Origin: Flagellimonas aquimarina
GTDB lineage: Bacteria; Bacteroidota; Bacteroidia; Flavobacteriales; Flavobacteriaceae
Assembly: GCF_003149745.1 (NCBI RefSeq)
Contig: NZ_QGEG01000001.1
Span: 186,001 to 250,000 of the forward strand
DNA length: 64,000 nucleotides
Direction: 5' to 3'
Made by a program: the position numbers and the translations under genes. A model generated the notes under the pieces. It saw nothing but the letters and a program-made list of their open reading frames with translations. It made no database searches and was not told the origin of the DNA. Shown here in pieces: positions 1-8,875 of the stretch (its first letter is position 1; each line of letters opens with the position of its first letter).

Positions 1-1028
1 AAGGCACCAGCGATGATGACCACTTCTTTGAAATTCTTGAGAAAAGAAAGCCCGATCTTATCCTTCTTGATGTTATAATGCCCCGTATTGAAGGTTTTGA
101 ACTCTGTGAAAAAATCAAAAGCTTCAATAAGTACAAAGACATCCCAATTATTTTTCTTACAGGCAAGGTAAATGTAAAAGACAAGGTAAAGGGCTTTGAG
201 GTGGGAGGTGTAGATTACGTTACCAAACCTTTCAATGAACAGGAGTTGGTTGCTCGAATTCAGACCCATGTTGAGTTAATTCGTGCCAAAAATCAGATTG
301 AAGAACAAGCTAAAAATCTTAAGCAATCCAATGACCTAAAGGATAGGATGTTTTCCATTATAGGACACGATCTACGTTCTCCGCTAAGTGCTGCCAAACT
401 AAAAATGGATTTTATCATGCGTGGCATTATCAATCCAAAAGATGATAAGTTTTTGGATGAAACCGTCTTTGATCTATTAAAAACCATGGACGAAGCCTTG
501 AACCTACTTCAAAACTTGTTGGGTTGGGCCAAGTCTGAAAGCAATCAAATTCAAGTTATTCCTGAAAAGCTCAATATCAACGAATTGGTGGAACAGACAT
601 TTCGTTTATTAAAACTGGGAAGCGATCATAAACAAATTGAAATGCAGAACAATGTTCCTGTGGATGTTTTTGCTTATGCAGATAACAACATGATCAAGAC
701 AGTACTCAGAAATATACTTTCCAATGCAATAAAATTCACTCCAGTAGAGGGGGTTATTAAAATCAATTCTAAGCCTGGAAAAAGCAAGATTGTAATAGAA
801 ATAGAGGATAATGGCAATGGAATTCCAAAAGAGGACATTAAAAAAATCTTGAATCCCAATGAGCACTTTAGCAAATTAGGGACTGAAAAAGAGCCCGGTA
901 CTGGACTAGGCCTTGTGCTTTGTCAAAATTTCGTCAAAAAAAATGGCGGCACATTAAAAATTAGAAGTGAGGTCGGAAAAGGAAGTGTATTCTTTTTTGA
1001 CCTACCTCTTTTTACAGAAGAGAATTAA
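1..1028 (+). CDS. Receiver-histidine kinase, 5' end cut by window edge
   Basis: The reading frame is already open at the first codon of the window, so the first Met at 78 is internal. The visible part starts inside a response-regulator receiver domain: the phospho-acceptor Asp is in LLDVIMPR, the conserved Thr in FLTGK and the Lys in VTKPF. A short helical linker leads to a HisKA domain (SIIGHDLRSPLS, the phospho-His in GHDLR) and a HATPase domain with N box NILSNAIKFTP, G1 DNGNGIP and G2 GTGLGL. The order REC-HisKA-HATPase, without a visible membrane segment, suggests a cytoplasmic kinase that takes phosphate from or reports to another kinase. Its stop overlaps by 4 nt the stop of the convergent glycosyltransferase gene, so the two transcripts run into each other. 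The upstream N-terminus and the signal cannot be known from this window. Confidence 0.9.
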   Translation, partial: GTSDDDHFFEILEKRKPDLILLDVIMPRIEGFELCEKIKSFNKYKDIPIIFLTGKVNVKDKVKGFEVGGVDYVTKPFNEQELVARIQTHVELIRAKNQIEEQAKNLKQSNDLKDRMFSIIGHDLRSPLSAAKLKMDFIMRGIINPKDDKFLDETVFDLLKTMDEALNLLQNLLGWAKSESNQIQVIPEKLNINELVEQTFRLLKLGSDHKQIEMQNNVPVDVFAYADNNMIKTVLRNILSNAIKFTPVEGVIKINSKPGKSKIVIEIEDNGNGIPKEDIKKILNPNEHFSKLGTEKEPGTGLGLVLCQNFVKKNGGTLKIRSEVGKGSVFFFDLPLFTEEN

Positions 1029-2233
1029 GCCACTGCTTCCGTCTGTACATCTCTTTTAGCACGTTCCCAATTTACGGATTGATTTCCCTTGATGTATCTT
1101 CCAAAACCAAGAAATACAGAAAGGTTCATGATAAAGAAATAGTACGGTACAAAAAGTGCTTTTAAGCGAATTTGTCTGTTTTCTAAAAACCATCCTAGCA
1201 AAGCCGCTGCATAAAACAGGACCTGTCCCCAAAACAATATGCTGAACAGACCTAGAGAAAGTACTCCTTCATTTTGAGCCAAAATAAAATTGACCGGAAT
1301 GATTAAGAAAAGTAAAAGTGGAGTCAACGTCCAACGCAATACCCTGTGAGAAATGTATTGAAACGAAAGTGTTCCATATTTAAATAAATTCAGCAAAGCT
1401 CTTAATCTAACTACAGATTGAATCCCTCCTGCAGAAATTCTCACTTTCCGTTTTAGTTCTTCTTTCACATTGGCAGATGCGGTTTCAATAGCATAAGCCT
1501 CAGGGTTGTATTGTATGGTATAACCAGACATGGCAACACGAAGTGATATCATAAAATCATCCAACAAGGTATCTTTCTCCACTTCTTGCCAAAGCTCTGT
1601 CCTGATTGCAAAAAGTTCACCAGCAGCCCCAACAACGGAGTAGAGCTCTGCATCCCATTTTTTAAGCTGTGATTCATATTTCCAATACATACCCTCACCT
1701 GCGCCAGCTGCACTATCTGCATCTTTGGAGTAAATTCTTTTTTCGCCGGAAACGCATCCTACTTTAGGATTTCTGAACAAGCGTACAATTTCTTTAATGG
1801 AATTTTTGCCTAGGTCCGTATTGGCATCAGAGAAGATGACAATAGGTGTTCTTACAAAATTCATTCCTCTGTTCATGGCGGCAATCTTCCCCGCTCTTTC
1901 ATCTTTATGGTGCACCTCTACCCCATCATATTTTTTTAATAACTCTGGAGTACCATCATCTGAACCATCCGTTACCCAAATTTGGGTTACTTTATCTTTG
2001 GGGTAGTTTAAACTTTTTGAATTTTTTACTTTCTGCTCCAAATAGTCCTTTTCATTAAAGGCAGAAACAAAAAGGGTCACTTCGGGTTCATAATCTTCAT
2101 TGCCTTCAAATTTTCTGGACAACCCAAAAACTCTTCTGATCTTGATAATTAAAAACAATACTATCCCATACCCTAAATAAGAATAAAAAATAATGAAAAG
2201 TGAAATCCAAAAAAATACCTCTAAAAACTCCAT
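1025..2233 (-). CDS. Membrane glycosyltransferase family 2
   Basis: 402 residues. A GT-A family 2 domain occupies about residues 45-270: the nucleotide-binding start PEVTLFVSAFNEKDYL, the WVTDGSDDGT loop, the acceptor-side DANTDLG metal-binding motif and a TLLDDFMIS segment resembling the ED/DD catalytic region. One hydrophobic helix lies at the N-terminus and several lie after residue 290, as in processive or membrane-anchored GT2 enzymes that make exopolysaccharide on the inner face of the membrane. It is the last gene of the minus-strand EPS locus and follows the acyltransferase gene by 27 nt. The sugar donor and acceptor cannot be read from sequence. Confidence 0.88.
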   Translation of the reverse strand: MEFLEVFFWISLFIIFYSYLGYGIVLFLIIKIRRVFGLSRKFEGNEDYEPEVTLFVSAFNEKDYLEQKVKNSKSLNYPKDKVTQIWVTDGSDDGTPELLKKYDGVEVHHKDERAGKIAAMNRGMNFVRTPIVIFSDANTDLGKNSIKEIVRLFRNPKVGCVSGEKRIYSKDADSAAGAGEGMYWKYESQLKKWDAELYSVVGAAGELFAIRTELWQEVEKDTLLDDFMISLRVAMSGYTIQYNPEAYAIETASANVKEELKRKVRISAGGIQSVVRLRALLNLFKYGTLSFQYISHRVLRWTLTPLLLFLIIPVNFILAQNEGVLSLGLFSILFWGQVLFYAAALLGWFLENRQIRLKALFVPYYFFIMNLSVFLGFGRYIKGNQSVNWERAKRDVQTEAVA

Positions 2234-2260
2234 TGTTATTTCCTTTAACTCATTAATGAA

Positions 2261-2899
2261 CTATACCGCTACAAGATTCTTTTTTGCAGCTCTTTCCCAT
2301 TCTCCTGTATCATGATTATATGTTTTGACCACTCTTGCGGGATTACCAACAGCCACAGAATACGCTGGAACATCTTTGGTAACAACGCTTCCACCAGCAA
2401 TAATGCAATGTTTCCCAATGGTGACTCCTGCGACGATTACGCTATTTGCACCTATCCATGTTTCTTCCTCAACAATAATCGTTGCGGTGGATACTCCTTG
2501 TGCGTGAATGGGTCGTGACACGTCTTCATAATTATGGTTAAGCCCAGAAAGCACTACATTTTGGGCCAATCTAACATCATTTCCTATGGTCACAGGACCA
2601 ATAATGGTGTTTCCCAGGCCTATTCTGGTTCTAATGCCAATTCTTACTGCCCCTACCCCATTGTTGATCGTTGAAAAATCTTCTATTGTTGAGTTTGCTC
2701 CTAATTCAAAGATGTTCCATGGCAAAACATCCATGCGGGTTCTTCTGCATATGTAAGCACCGGCTCCTTTTTTATGATAGAAAGGATTCACAAACCATTT
2801 TACCCATAAACGAGGTTTCGCCTGATTTGCTGGCACCAATAACCAGTGTACAATTTTTTTAATCCTATCGCTGCTTTTTATTTTGTCGCTTAATCCCAT
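2261..2899 (-). CDS. Left-handed beta-helix (hexapeptide) acyltransferase
   Basis: 212 residues with the repeating hexapeptide pattern of the WcaF/LacA/NodL-type O-acetyltransferases: NSTIEDFSTINNGVGAV, IGIRTRIGLGNTIIG, VTIGNDVRLAQNVVLSG, then a HNYEDVSRPIH loop carrying the likely catalytic His, then WIGANSVIVAGVTIG and CIIAGGSVVTKDVPA. The C-terminal VAVGNPARVVK motif is typical of the family. It most likely transfers an acetyl group from acetyl-CoA to a sugar of the exopolysaccharide. It sits between two glycosyltransferase genes in the EPS locus (11-nt gap upstream), which supports polysaccharide decoration rather than antibiotic acetylation. Confidence 0.87.
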   Translation of the reverse strand: MGLSDKIKSSDRIKKIVHWLLVPANQAKPRLWVKWFVNPFYHKKGAGAYICRRTRMDVLPWNIFELGANSTIEDFSTINNGVGAVRIGIRTRIGLGNTIIGPVTIGNDVRLAQNVVLSGLNHNYEDVSRPIHAQGVSTATIIVEEETWIGANSVIVAGVTIGKHCIIAGGSVVTKDVPAYSVAVGNPARVVKTYNHDTGEWERAAKKNLVAV

Positions 2900-2910
2900 A
2901 ATTTTTGGTT

Positions 2911-4104
2911 TTATGCTGATTTTTTTATGGCATCATAAATCGCTTGAACATTGTTCTCCCATGTGTGGCTCTTTGCAAACTCGATTCGTTTTTTCACGAA
3001 CTCAGAATTATTCTCGGCCAAAGCTTTTTCTGCCAATTGGATATATTCTTCTTTGCTGGATCCTAAATACACATGTTCTTTGAACATTTCCATTGCCTTT
3101 GTTCTTGTTGCCAAAGTAGGTTTGCCCATGGCTAAGTATTCATCAATCTTACGGGGATAATTTCCAATGGTCCAATCATTCACCACCTGTGGATTCATAG
3201 CAACATCGAACCCTTTAACATAGGACGGAAGTTGAGAGGCATCTTTGCTTCCCAAGAAAAACACATTATCTAATTCATGTAATTTTGATGTTCTAAAATC
3301 TTCATCTTCCGGCCCGACCAAGACTATGCTCCAGTTCTTTCTCATATTGGCCATATGCTCCAATAGTTCAATGTCCAATCGCATGCTGGTTAGATAACCT
3401 ACATAACCAATTATGGGTCTTGGAATGGCATCAAATTCTTTGGGGATTTGGATGTTGTCGTTTTCATCATTAAATAATGAAACATCACAACCTTGACCTA
3501 CCATAAAGCTGTTTGGGTTGAATTTGGAACCATATTCAGCATAAAGGGTGGAGTTGTTTACAACGGTATCCGCTTGTTGTATAATTTGTGGTTCAATACG
3601 TTCTCCATGTTTTCTCCAATATGGAACACGAATTAAATAATCCCTCATGTAATAGGTATAGGTCTTAGGGGATAAAAATTCCTTTAAGTGCAATCCCAAA
3701 AACATGGAACTATCATTGAACAGCAACACATCCTTAAACTTCAATTGATCCATTGCTTCTTGAATATCGCCAGAAAAAACTCTAGAATTTCGTTTGTTCA
3801 GTTTTTTAAATATTGAATGAAATGGAATCCAGTTAATCGACTCTGTCAATGACTTTGGATATAAATTCCAAAGGTTTTCCTTTATCTGAACCAGGCCGGT
3901 TTCTTCACCATTTTTGATCCGAATTCTTTTTTCCACTTTTTCAGTACCCTTTTCTCGTCTTAAAGTAGCCCTGTCTAGCGGAGGGTTTACATACAGCACT
4001 CTATTGTGCTTGGAAAATTCCGTGGCAATATTTTTGCAATTGCTGCCAATCTCAATATCCCATGCCTGTATACCTACAACTATAATATCTTGATCTTTAA
4101 TCAT
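2911..4104 (-). CDS. Glycosyltransferase, GT-B (family 1-like)
   Basis: 397 residues. The fold looks GT-B: an N-terminal acceptor domain starting IIVVGIQAWDIEIGSN and a C-terminal nucleotide-sugar domain with IGYVGYLTSMRLD, WSIVLVGPEDEDF, NVFFLGSKD and a KIDEYLAMGKPTLATRT segment, where E in DEYLAMGKP fits the conserved acidic residue of the donor site. No membrane segments are evident, so it probably acts at the cytoplasmic membrane face on a lipid-linked intermediate. It is separated by 1 nt from the next upstream gene (4106-5263), implying co-transcription in the EPS operon. The donor is unknown. Confidence 0.85.
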   Translation of the reverse strand: MIKDQDIIVVGIQAWDIEIGSNCKNIATEFSKHNRVLYVNPPLDRATLRREKGTEKVEKRIRIKNGEETGLVQIKENLWNLYPKSLTESINWIPFHSIFKKLNKRNSRVFSGDIQEAMDQLKFKDVLLFNDSSMFLGLHLKEFLSPKTYTYYMRDYLIRVPYWRKHGERIEPQIIQQADTVVNNSTLYAEYGSKFNPNSFMVGQGCDVSLFNDENDNIQIPKEFDAIPRPIIGYVGYLTSMRLDIELLEHMANMRKNWSIVLVGPEDEDFRTSKLHELDNVFFLGSKDASQLPSYVKGFDVAMNPQVVNDWTIGNYPRKIDEYLAMGKPTLATRTKAMEMFKEHVYLGSSKEEYIQLAEKALAENNSEFVKKRIEFAKSHTWENNVQAIYDAIKKSA

Positions 4105-4105
4105 A

Positions 4106-5263
4106 TTAGCTGTTTTTTAATTCACTGTGGACATCTTCATATAGTTCCAACACATTCTTGGCCATAGTTTCCCATGAAAAGTGTTTTGCCCTTTTAATTC
4201 CTTTTTCCGCCAAAACTTGAGCCAACATTTTGTCTTCAACCAGTGTCCTTATTGCCGAGGTAATTTCTAGAGGATTAAAAGGATCTACCATCAACGCAGT
4301 ATCTTCTCCGGCAACCTCGGGCATTGATGAAGTGTTTGATGTAATTACCGGCACTCCACATGCCATCCCTTCAAGAATGGGTATTCCAAAGCTTTCTCTT
4401 AAAGATGGGTAGAGGAATATTTCACATTGGCTTATAATAGCAGGTAAGTCTATATTGGGAACGTACCCCGTTAGGTGAATCAATGGTCTTATTTCTTCCC
4501 CTTCAATAGACATCAAAAGCTTTAAGAGTTCTCCCTCATCATAATCCAACATCACCAGTTTGTACTGGCTGGGATATTCCTTGTTGAAATCTGAAAATGC
4601 CTTTAATACACCCTTGGTGTTCTTCTTTGGGTCCGTATTCCCAAGAAAGAAAAAGAAATGGTCCGGTAGATTATATTTATCCTTTATGGTCTTTAGATTT
4701 TCCAAGTTGGTCACCTTTTTAAAATGTGAACCAACACCGTTGTAGATAGCAGTTAATCTATTATCCGTAAATCCAAAGTGATTGTTTATACGTTCTTTTT
4801 CATAGTTGGAAACAGTAATGACCTTTTTGCTTTTTTTAATTACTGGTGGCACAAAATACCTTCGGTACATATTACCCAATTTCTGATACCATGTTCCTTC
4901 TTTTTTGAAAATGCTTATACTTTCCAAATAAATAATATCATGCAATGTGGTGATCAATGGAACTTTGGAAAATAATGGCCCCGTATTACTCGTACAATGC
5001 AAAACATCACAACCTTCCTTGTAGGCAGCTTTGGGCAACGCAATCTGTTCCCAACCAGGATAACCCCATTTAGATTCTAATTGCACTATTTTAAAATTAG
5101 GTGCATTGGGAATACAAGTGTCGTCAAAATCTGGTTTTACAAAGACTACATATTCATTTGTACGGTCAATTTTCTGAAGATTTTTAATAAGCTCCAGAGC
5201 GACCATATCCATCCCATGCTTCTTTTTCCTGAAAAGACGTTGTCCTTCTATTCCTATTCTCAT
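4106..5263 (-). CDS. Glycosyltransferase family 4
   Basis: 385 residues with the classical GT4 layout. The N-terminal domain begins MRIGIEGQRLF and contains the LHDIIYLE and VITVSNYEKERI segments seen in mannosyl- and other GT4 enzymes. The C-terminal domain has FFFLGNTDPKKNTKGVLKAF and the E-x7-E signature in RESFGIPILEGMACGVPVI followed by SSMPEVAGEDTALMVDP. It is expected to transfer a sugar from an NDP-sugar (retaining mechanism) to the growing EPS repeat unit in the cytoplasm. It lies 6 nt from the upstream GT2 gene and 1 nt from the downstream GT gene. Confidence 0.9.
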   Translation of the reverse strand: MRIGIEGQRLFRKKKHGMDMVALELIKNLQKIDRTNEYVVFVKPDFDDTCIPNAPNFKIVQLESKWGYPGWEQIALPKAAYKEGCDVLHCTSNTGPLFSKVPLITTLHDIIYLESISIFKKEGTWYQKLGNMYRRYFVPPVIKKSKKVITVSNYEKERINNHFGFTDNRLTAIYNGVGSHFKKVTNLENLKTIKDKYNLPDHFFFFLGNTDPKKNTKGVLKAFSDFNKEYPSQYKLVMLDYDEGELLKLLMSIEGEEIRPLIHLTGYVPNIDLPAIISQCEIFLYPSLRESFGIPILEGMACGVPVITSNTSSMPEVAGEDTALMVDPFNPLEITSAIRTLVEDKMLAQVLAEKGIKRAKHFSWETMAKNVLELYEDVHSELKNS

Positions 5264-5269
5264 TTTCTG

Positions 5270-6478
5270 TTATTGACTATTAACCGTACCGTGCTCGGTA
5301 TGTATGAATTTTTTATTGGCTCCTTTTAGTTTGAAAAGAGATAAAAACATGAGCAGAAATGCTTTAGGCAAAGCAAGTATGGCCTTTACCGTTTTTGAAT
5401 TATAAAACTTTTGGGGAACAGCGAAAAAGAAAGCCAGCAAGGTTAGCAAAAGATTGGCGTACCAAAAAACTGCAGGTATGGTTAAAATATTTGTTGGAAA
5501 AAATATGCTCAGGACAAAATACATGAACGAAATAACCACTACCAGTCCAAGTAACAATACTCTTGGAGGGGATACCATTTGATATACTTTGTCGAAAAAA
5601 TCCACATTTCCCCTTGTGAACAGTTCTTTTAAACCAGGTAAAAAATATCTTCCAAAATATATAAATTGAGCTGAAAGCCATCGCTTGCGCTGGTTAGAAA
5701 ACACATCCGGTTTTTGAACCTTTTCATCCAATACCAAAGCATTGTTCAAATATTCAATCTTGGTTCTGTTCTTTAACAGTTTTAGTTCCAATTCTTTGTC
5801 AAAACCACCAACGGCATTGACATTGGACATGGTGTTCTTAAAGAAGTAATAATCAAACGCCATTCCTGAACCGATCAAAGCTGAAGACAGGCCAAGAACA
5901 CGGTGTCCTTTTCTAAAAATATGATTGTTTATCTCTTCACTTATGGCATCCAATATTGCAAAGGATGTATTGGTGTTTTTTGCAATTCTATGTCCCTGAA
6001 CTACTTTATATCCTTGATTAAAAGCATTGTTGACCTTTTCAATAAATTGGTCCTCCATAATATTGTCCGCATCAAGAATCAAAGCCACATCATAAGCATC
6101 GCCAATAACCTTCATGGCTTGGTTTAGCGCTTTGGATTTTGTGCTTTTCTCAAAGGAAACCTCAACCAATCGTATCGGCAACTGTTTAAGATCATTCAAG
6201 GTGCTTTCCAGAAAAGAATCAGCAATTATGACAACATCATAAAGTTCTGATGGATAACTTTGTTGTAGTGCACTTTTAGCTACCTCAACAATTACATTAT
6301 CCTCTTTATAACCAGGAATCAATACCGCAAATTTTCTTTCCTTGAGAAGTACTTCGTTTCGCTTTCTTGCTTTAAAAAGTCCTGCAAAAGAAAAGATGAA
6401 TACGTAGATGGATGCAAATCCAAAATACCCTATTAAAAGGAATTCGAGGCCATGTATTAAAATTTTGATTACATCCAT
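5270..6478 (-). CDS. Membrane glycosyltransferase family 2
   Basis: 402 residues. An N-terminal membrane helix (about residues 10-35) is followed by a GT2 domain with AVLIPGYKEDNVI, VVIADSF, ALILDADNIM (the DxD-type metal site) and a downstream NQRKRWLSAQFIYF segment that resembles the Q/RxxRW motif of processive GT2 enzymes such as cellulose and hyaluronan synthases. Two or three hydrophobic segments follow at about residues 300-385. The RxxRW-like motif and C-terminal helices suggest polymer-forming or membrane-coupled synthesis. It sits between the GT4 gene and the UDP-glucuronate decarboxylase gene in the EPS locus. Confidence 0.87.
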   Translation of the reverse strand: MDVIKILIHGLEFLLIGYFGFASIYVFIFSFAGLFKARKRNEVLLKERKFAVLIPGYKEDNVIVEVAKSALQQSYPSELYDVVIIADSFLESTLNDLKQLPIRLVEVSFEKSTKSKALNQAMKVIGDAYDVALILDADNIMEDQFIEKVNNAFNQGYKVVQGHRIAKNTNTSFAILDAISEEINNHIFRKGHRVLGLSSALIGSGMAFDYYFFKNTMSNVNAVGGFDKELELKLLKNRTKIEYLNNALVLDEKVQKPDVFSNQRKRWLSAQFIYFGRYFLPGLKELFTRGNVDFFDKVYQMVSPPRVLLLGLVVVISFMYFVLSIFFPTNILTIPAVFWYANLLLTLLAFFFAVPQKFYNSKTVKAILALPKAFLLMFLSLFKLKGANKKFIHTEHGTVNSQ

Positions 6479-6501
6479 CTATATACTCTTAATAGCTATC
6501 G

Positions 6502-7470
6502 TTACCCTTCTATTAGTTCTTTAATTGACTTCTCTTTTATAAGATTGTCAAAATATTCAATTGTTTTTCCAAGGCCCGTTTGTAAATCAACACTGGGTTT
6601 CCAATCTTGCAATTTTTCTTGGGCCAACGAGATATCCGGCTTTCTTTGTGTAGGATCATCTGCCGGTAAGGGCAAGTGAATTATTTTAGATTTTGAGCCC
6701 GTAATTTCAATAATGTTTTCTGCAAGCTCCAGCATAGTGAACTCTCCTGGGTTTCCTATATTGATTGGCCCTATGAACTCATCTTCCGTCTCCATCATCT
6801 TTATCATCCCATCCACTAGATCACTTACGTATTGAAAGCTTCTTGTCTGCAAACCATCACCAAAAATGGTAATATCCTTTCCTTGTAATGCCTGCATAAT
6901 AAAGTTGGAAACCACTCGACCATCATCTGGTTCCATGCGTGGCCCGTAGGTATTAAAGATTCTAATAATCTTCACTAGAACATCATTGGAATTATGATAG
7001 TTTACAAAAAGTGATTCTGCACATCGCTTGCCCTCATCATAGCATGATCTAATTCCTATTGGGTTTACATGTCCCCAATAATCCTCTGGCTGAGGGTGCA
7101 TTTCAGGATCTCCGTACACCTCACTAGTAGAGGCTTGAAGAATTTTTGCATTTATTCTTTTAGCCAATCCCAGCATATTGATTGCCCCCAAAACAGAGGT
7201 TTTAATCGTTTTTATGGGATTGTGCTGATAATGAACCGGGGAAGCCGGACATGCCAAATTATAGATTTCATCCACTTCCAAAAAGTATGGTAAGGTCACG
7301 TCATGACGGATTACTTCAAAATATGGATTATCCATCAAATGGACTATTTTACTTTTTCTTCCGGTAAAATAGTTGTCCATGCTTACCACTTCGTTCCCTT
7401 CATTCAATAGTCTTTCACATAAATGAGAGCCTACAAAACCTGCTCCTCCTGTAACTAATATTCGTTTCAT
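6502..7470 (-). CDS. UDP-glucuronate decarboxylase (UDP-xylose synthase)
   Basis: Extended short-chain dehydrogenase with the Rossmann motif [16 protein letters not shown] at the N-terminus, the [12 protein letters not shown] segment characteristic of UDP-glucuronate decarboxylases, and a catalytic S/T-YxxxK set (STSEVYG and SCYDEGKR). It should convert UDP-glucuronate to UDP-xylose, the product chain that follows from UDP-glucose dehydrogenase encoded immediately upstream. I chose the ATG at 7470 (322 residues, starting MKRILVTGG); a longer frame to 7521 would overlap the upstream gene and add 17 residues before the Rossmann strand that match nothing in the family. With this start there is a 10-nt gap to the dehydrogenase gene. 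Confidence 0.92.
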   Translation of the reverse strand: MKRILVTGGAGFVGSHLCERLLNEGNEVVSMDNYFTGRKSKIVHLMDNPYFEVIRHDVTLPYFLEVDEIYNLACPASPVHYQHNPIKTIKTSVLGAINMLGLAKRINAKILQASTSEVYGDPEMHPQPEDYWGHVNPIGIRSCYDEGKRCAESLFVNYHNSNDVLVKIIRIFNTYGPRMEPDDGRVVSNFIMQALQGKDITIFGDGLQTRSFQYVSDLVDGMIKMMETEDEFIGPINIGNPGEFTMLELAENIIEITGSKSKIIHLPLPADDPTQRKPDISLAQEKLQDWKPSVDLQTGLGKTIEYFDNLIKEKSIKELIEG

Positions 7471-7480
7471 AGTATTCTTA

Positions 7481-8833
7481 TTAAATTTTAGCGGTTTCCA
7501 CTTCGGTATTTTTAACAGCATCTCTACCTATACTGTAGTAGGTAAATCCTTGTTCACCCATTTCCTCTGGATCGTAAATGTTACGTCCATCAAAAATGGC
7601 TTTGGTATTCATCAATTTTTCTAAAATTCTAAAATTGGGCATTCTAAACTCTGACCATTCCGTAACTACAATCAAGGCATCTGCATCTATAATGGCATCG
7701 TACTCATCTTTTGCATATTCAATCTTATCACCCAAAATGCGTTTGGTTTCTTCCATGGCCACGGGATCATAAGCCCTTACTGTAGCGCCCAGCGCCTTCA
7801 ATTGCTCTATAATCACCAATGATGGTGCTTCTCGCATATCGTCTGTTTTTGGTTTAAACGCTAATCCCCAAAGTCCAAATTGCTTGCCTTTTAGGTTCTT
7901 TCCAAAATGGTTCTTGATTTTATCCACCAATACAGATTTCTGTCTATAGTTGACACTTTCAACAGCTTTCAGTACTTCTAATGAGTGCCCATATTCATCA
8001 GCTGTCCGCACCAAGGCTTGAACGTCTTTTGGAAAGCAGCTACCACCATATCCCGTTCCAGGATAGATGAATTTATTCCCAATTCTAGAATCGGAACCAA
8101 TGCCTTTTCTTACCAAATCCACATTGGCCCCAACAAGCTCACATAAGTTGGCAATGTCGTTCATAAAGCTAATCTTGGTTGCCAGCATGGAATTTGCAGC
8201 ATATTTTGTCATTTCTGAAGAAAAAATGTCCATAAACAATAATGGATGCCCATTCATCAAAAAAGGCTTGTACAATCTCCTCATCACCTTTTCGGCACGT
8301 TTGCTTTCTATTCCTACAACAATACGGTCTGGTTTTAAGAAATCATCAACTGCGCTTCCTTCTTTTAAAAACTCTGGATTTGAAGCAACATCAAAGGGAA
8401 TTCTAACATTTCTGTTTGCCAATTCTTCCTCAATAGCGGCTTTTACTTTAAAAGAAGTGCCTACAGGGACCGTACTTTTGGTAATGATTACTTTGTAATC
8501 TTCCATATGCTGCCCTATTTCTCTTGCAACGCCCAATACATATTTTAAATCTGCACTACCATCTTCATCTGGTGGAGTACCCACCGCTATGAAAACGGCA
8601 TCACTGCCTTTTATACCTTTTTCCAAATTGGTGGTAAAGGAAATTCTCCCCTTATCTATGCTACGCTCCAGGAGTAAATCCAAACCAGGTTCATAGATTG
8701 GGACTTCACCGTTTCGTAGTTTTTCAATTTTTTTCTCATCAATGTCCACACAGACAACGTTGATTCCTGTTTCTGCAAAGCAAGTACCTGTTACCAAGCC
8801 TACATAACCTGTACCTATTACTGTTATATTCAT
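7481..8833 (-). CDS. ugd: UDP-glucose 6-dehydrogenase
   Basis: 450 residues with the full UDP-glucose/GDP-mannose dehydrogenase set. The N-terminal NAD domain begins [21 protein letters not shown]; the central domain has [12 protein letters not shown] and the catalytic-cysteine motif [14 protein letters not shown]; the C-terminal domain has [20 protein letters not shown]. It oxidises UDP-glucose twice to UDP-glucuronate with NAD. It feeds the UDP-glucuronate decarboxylase gene next to it, so the polymer probably contains glucuronate, xylose or both. Confidence 0.95.
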   Translation of the reverse strand: MNITVIGTGYVGLVTGTCFAETGINVVCVDIDEKKIEKLRNGEVPIYEPGLDLLLERSIDKGRISFTTNLEKGIKGSDAVFIAVGTPPDEDGSADLKYVLGVAREIGQHMEDYKVIITKSTVPVGTSFKVKAAIEEELANRNVRIPFDVASNPEFLKEGSAVDDFLKPDRIVVGIESKRAEKVMRRLYKPFLMNGHPLLFMDIFSSEMTKYAANSMLATKISFMNDIANLCELVGANVDLVRKGIGSDSRIGNKFIYPGTGYGGSCFPKDVQALVRTADEYGHSLEVLKAVESVNYRQKSVLVDKIKNHFGKNLKGKQFGLWGLAFKPKTDDMREAPSLVIIEQLKALGATVRAYDPVAMEETKRILGDKIEYAKDEYDAIIDADALIVVTEWSEFRMPNFRILEKLMNTKAIFDGRNIYDPEEMGEQGFTYYSIGRDAVKNTEVETAKI

Positions 8834-8875
8834 AATTTAAAGTGTATTAAAAGGTTGATTTTCTATTCTAATTTA

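Noticed and set aside
7471-7521. Longer start for the UDP-glucuronate decarboxylase gene
   Set aside because: It would overlap the end of the dehydrogenase gene and add 17 residues before the Rossmann strand; ATG 7470 fits the family.
8067-8498. 143-residue plus-strand frame opposite UDP-glucose dehydrogenase
   Set aside because: The minus-strand frame has all catalytic motifs of the family; the opposite frame shows none and is a shadow.
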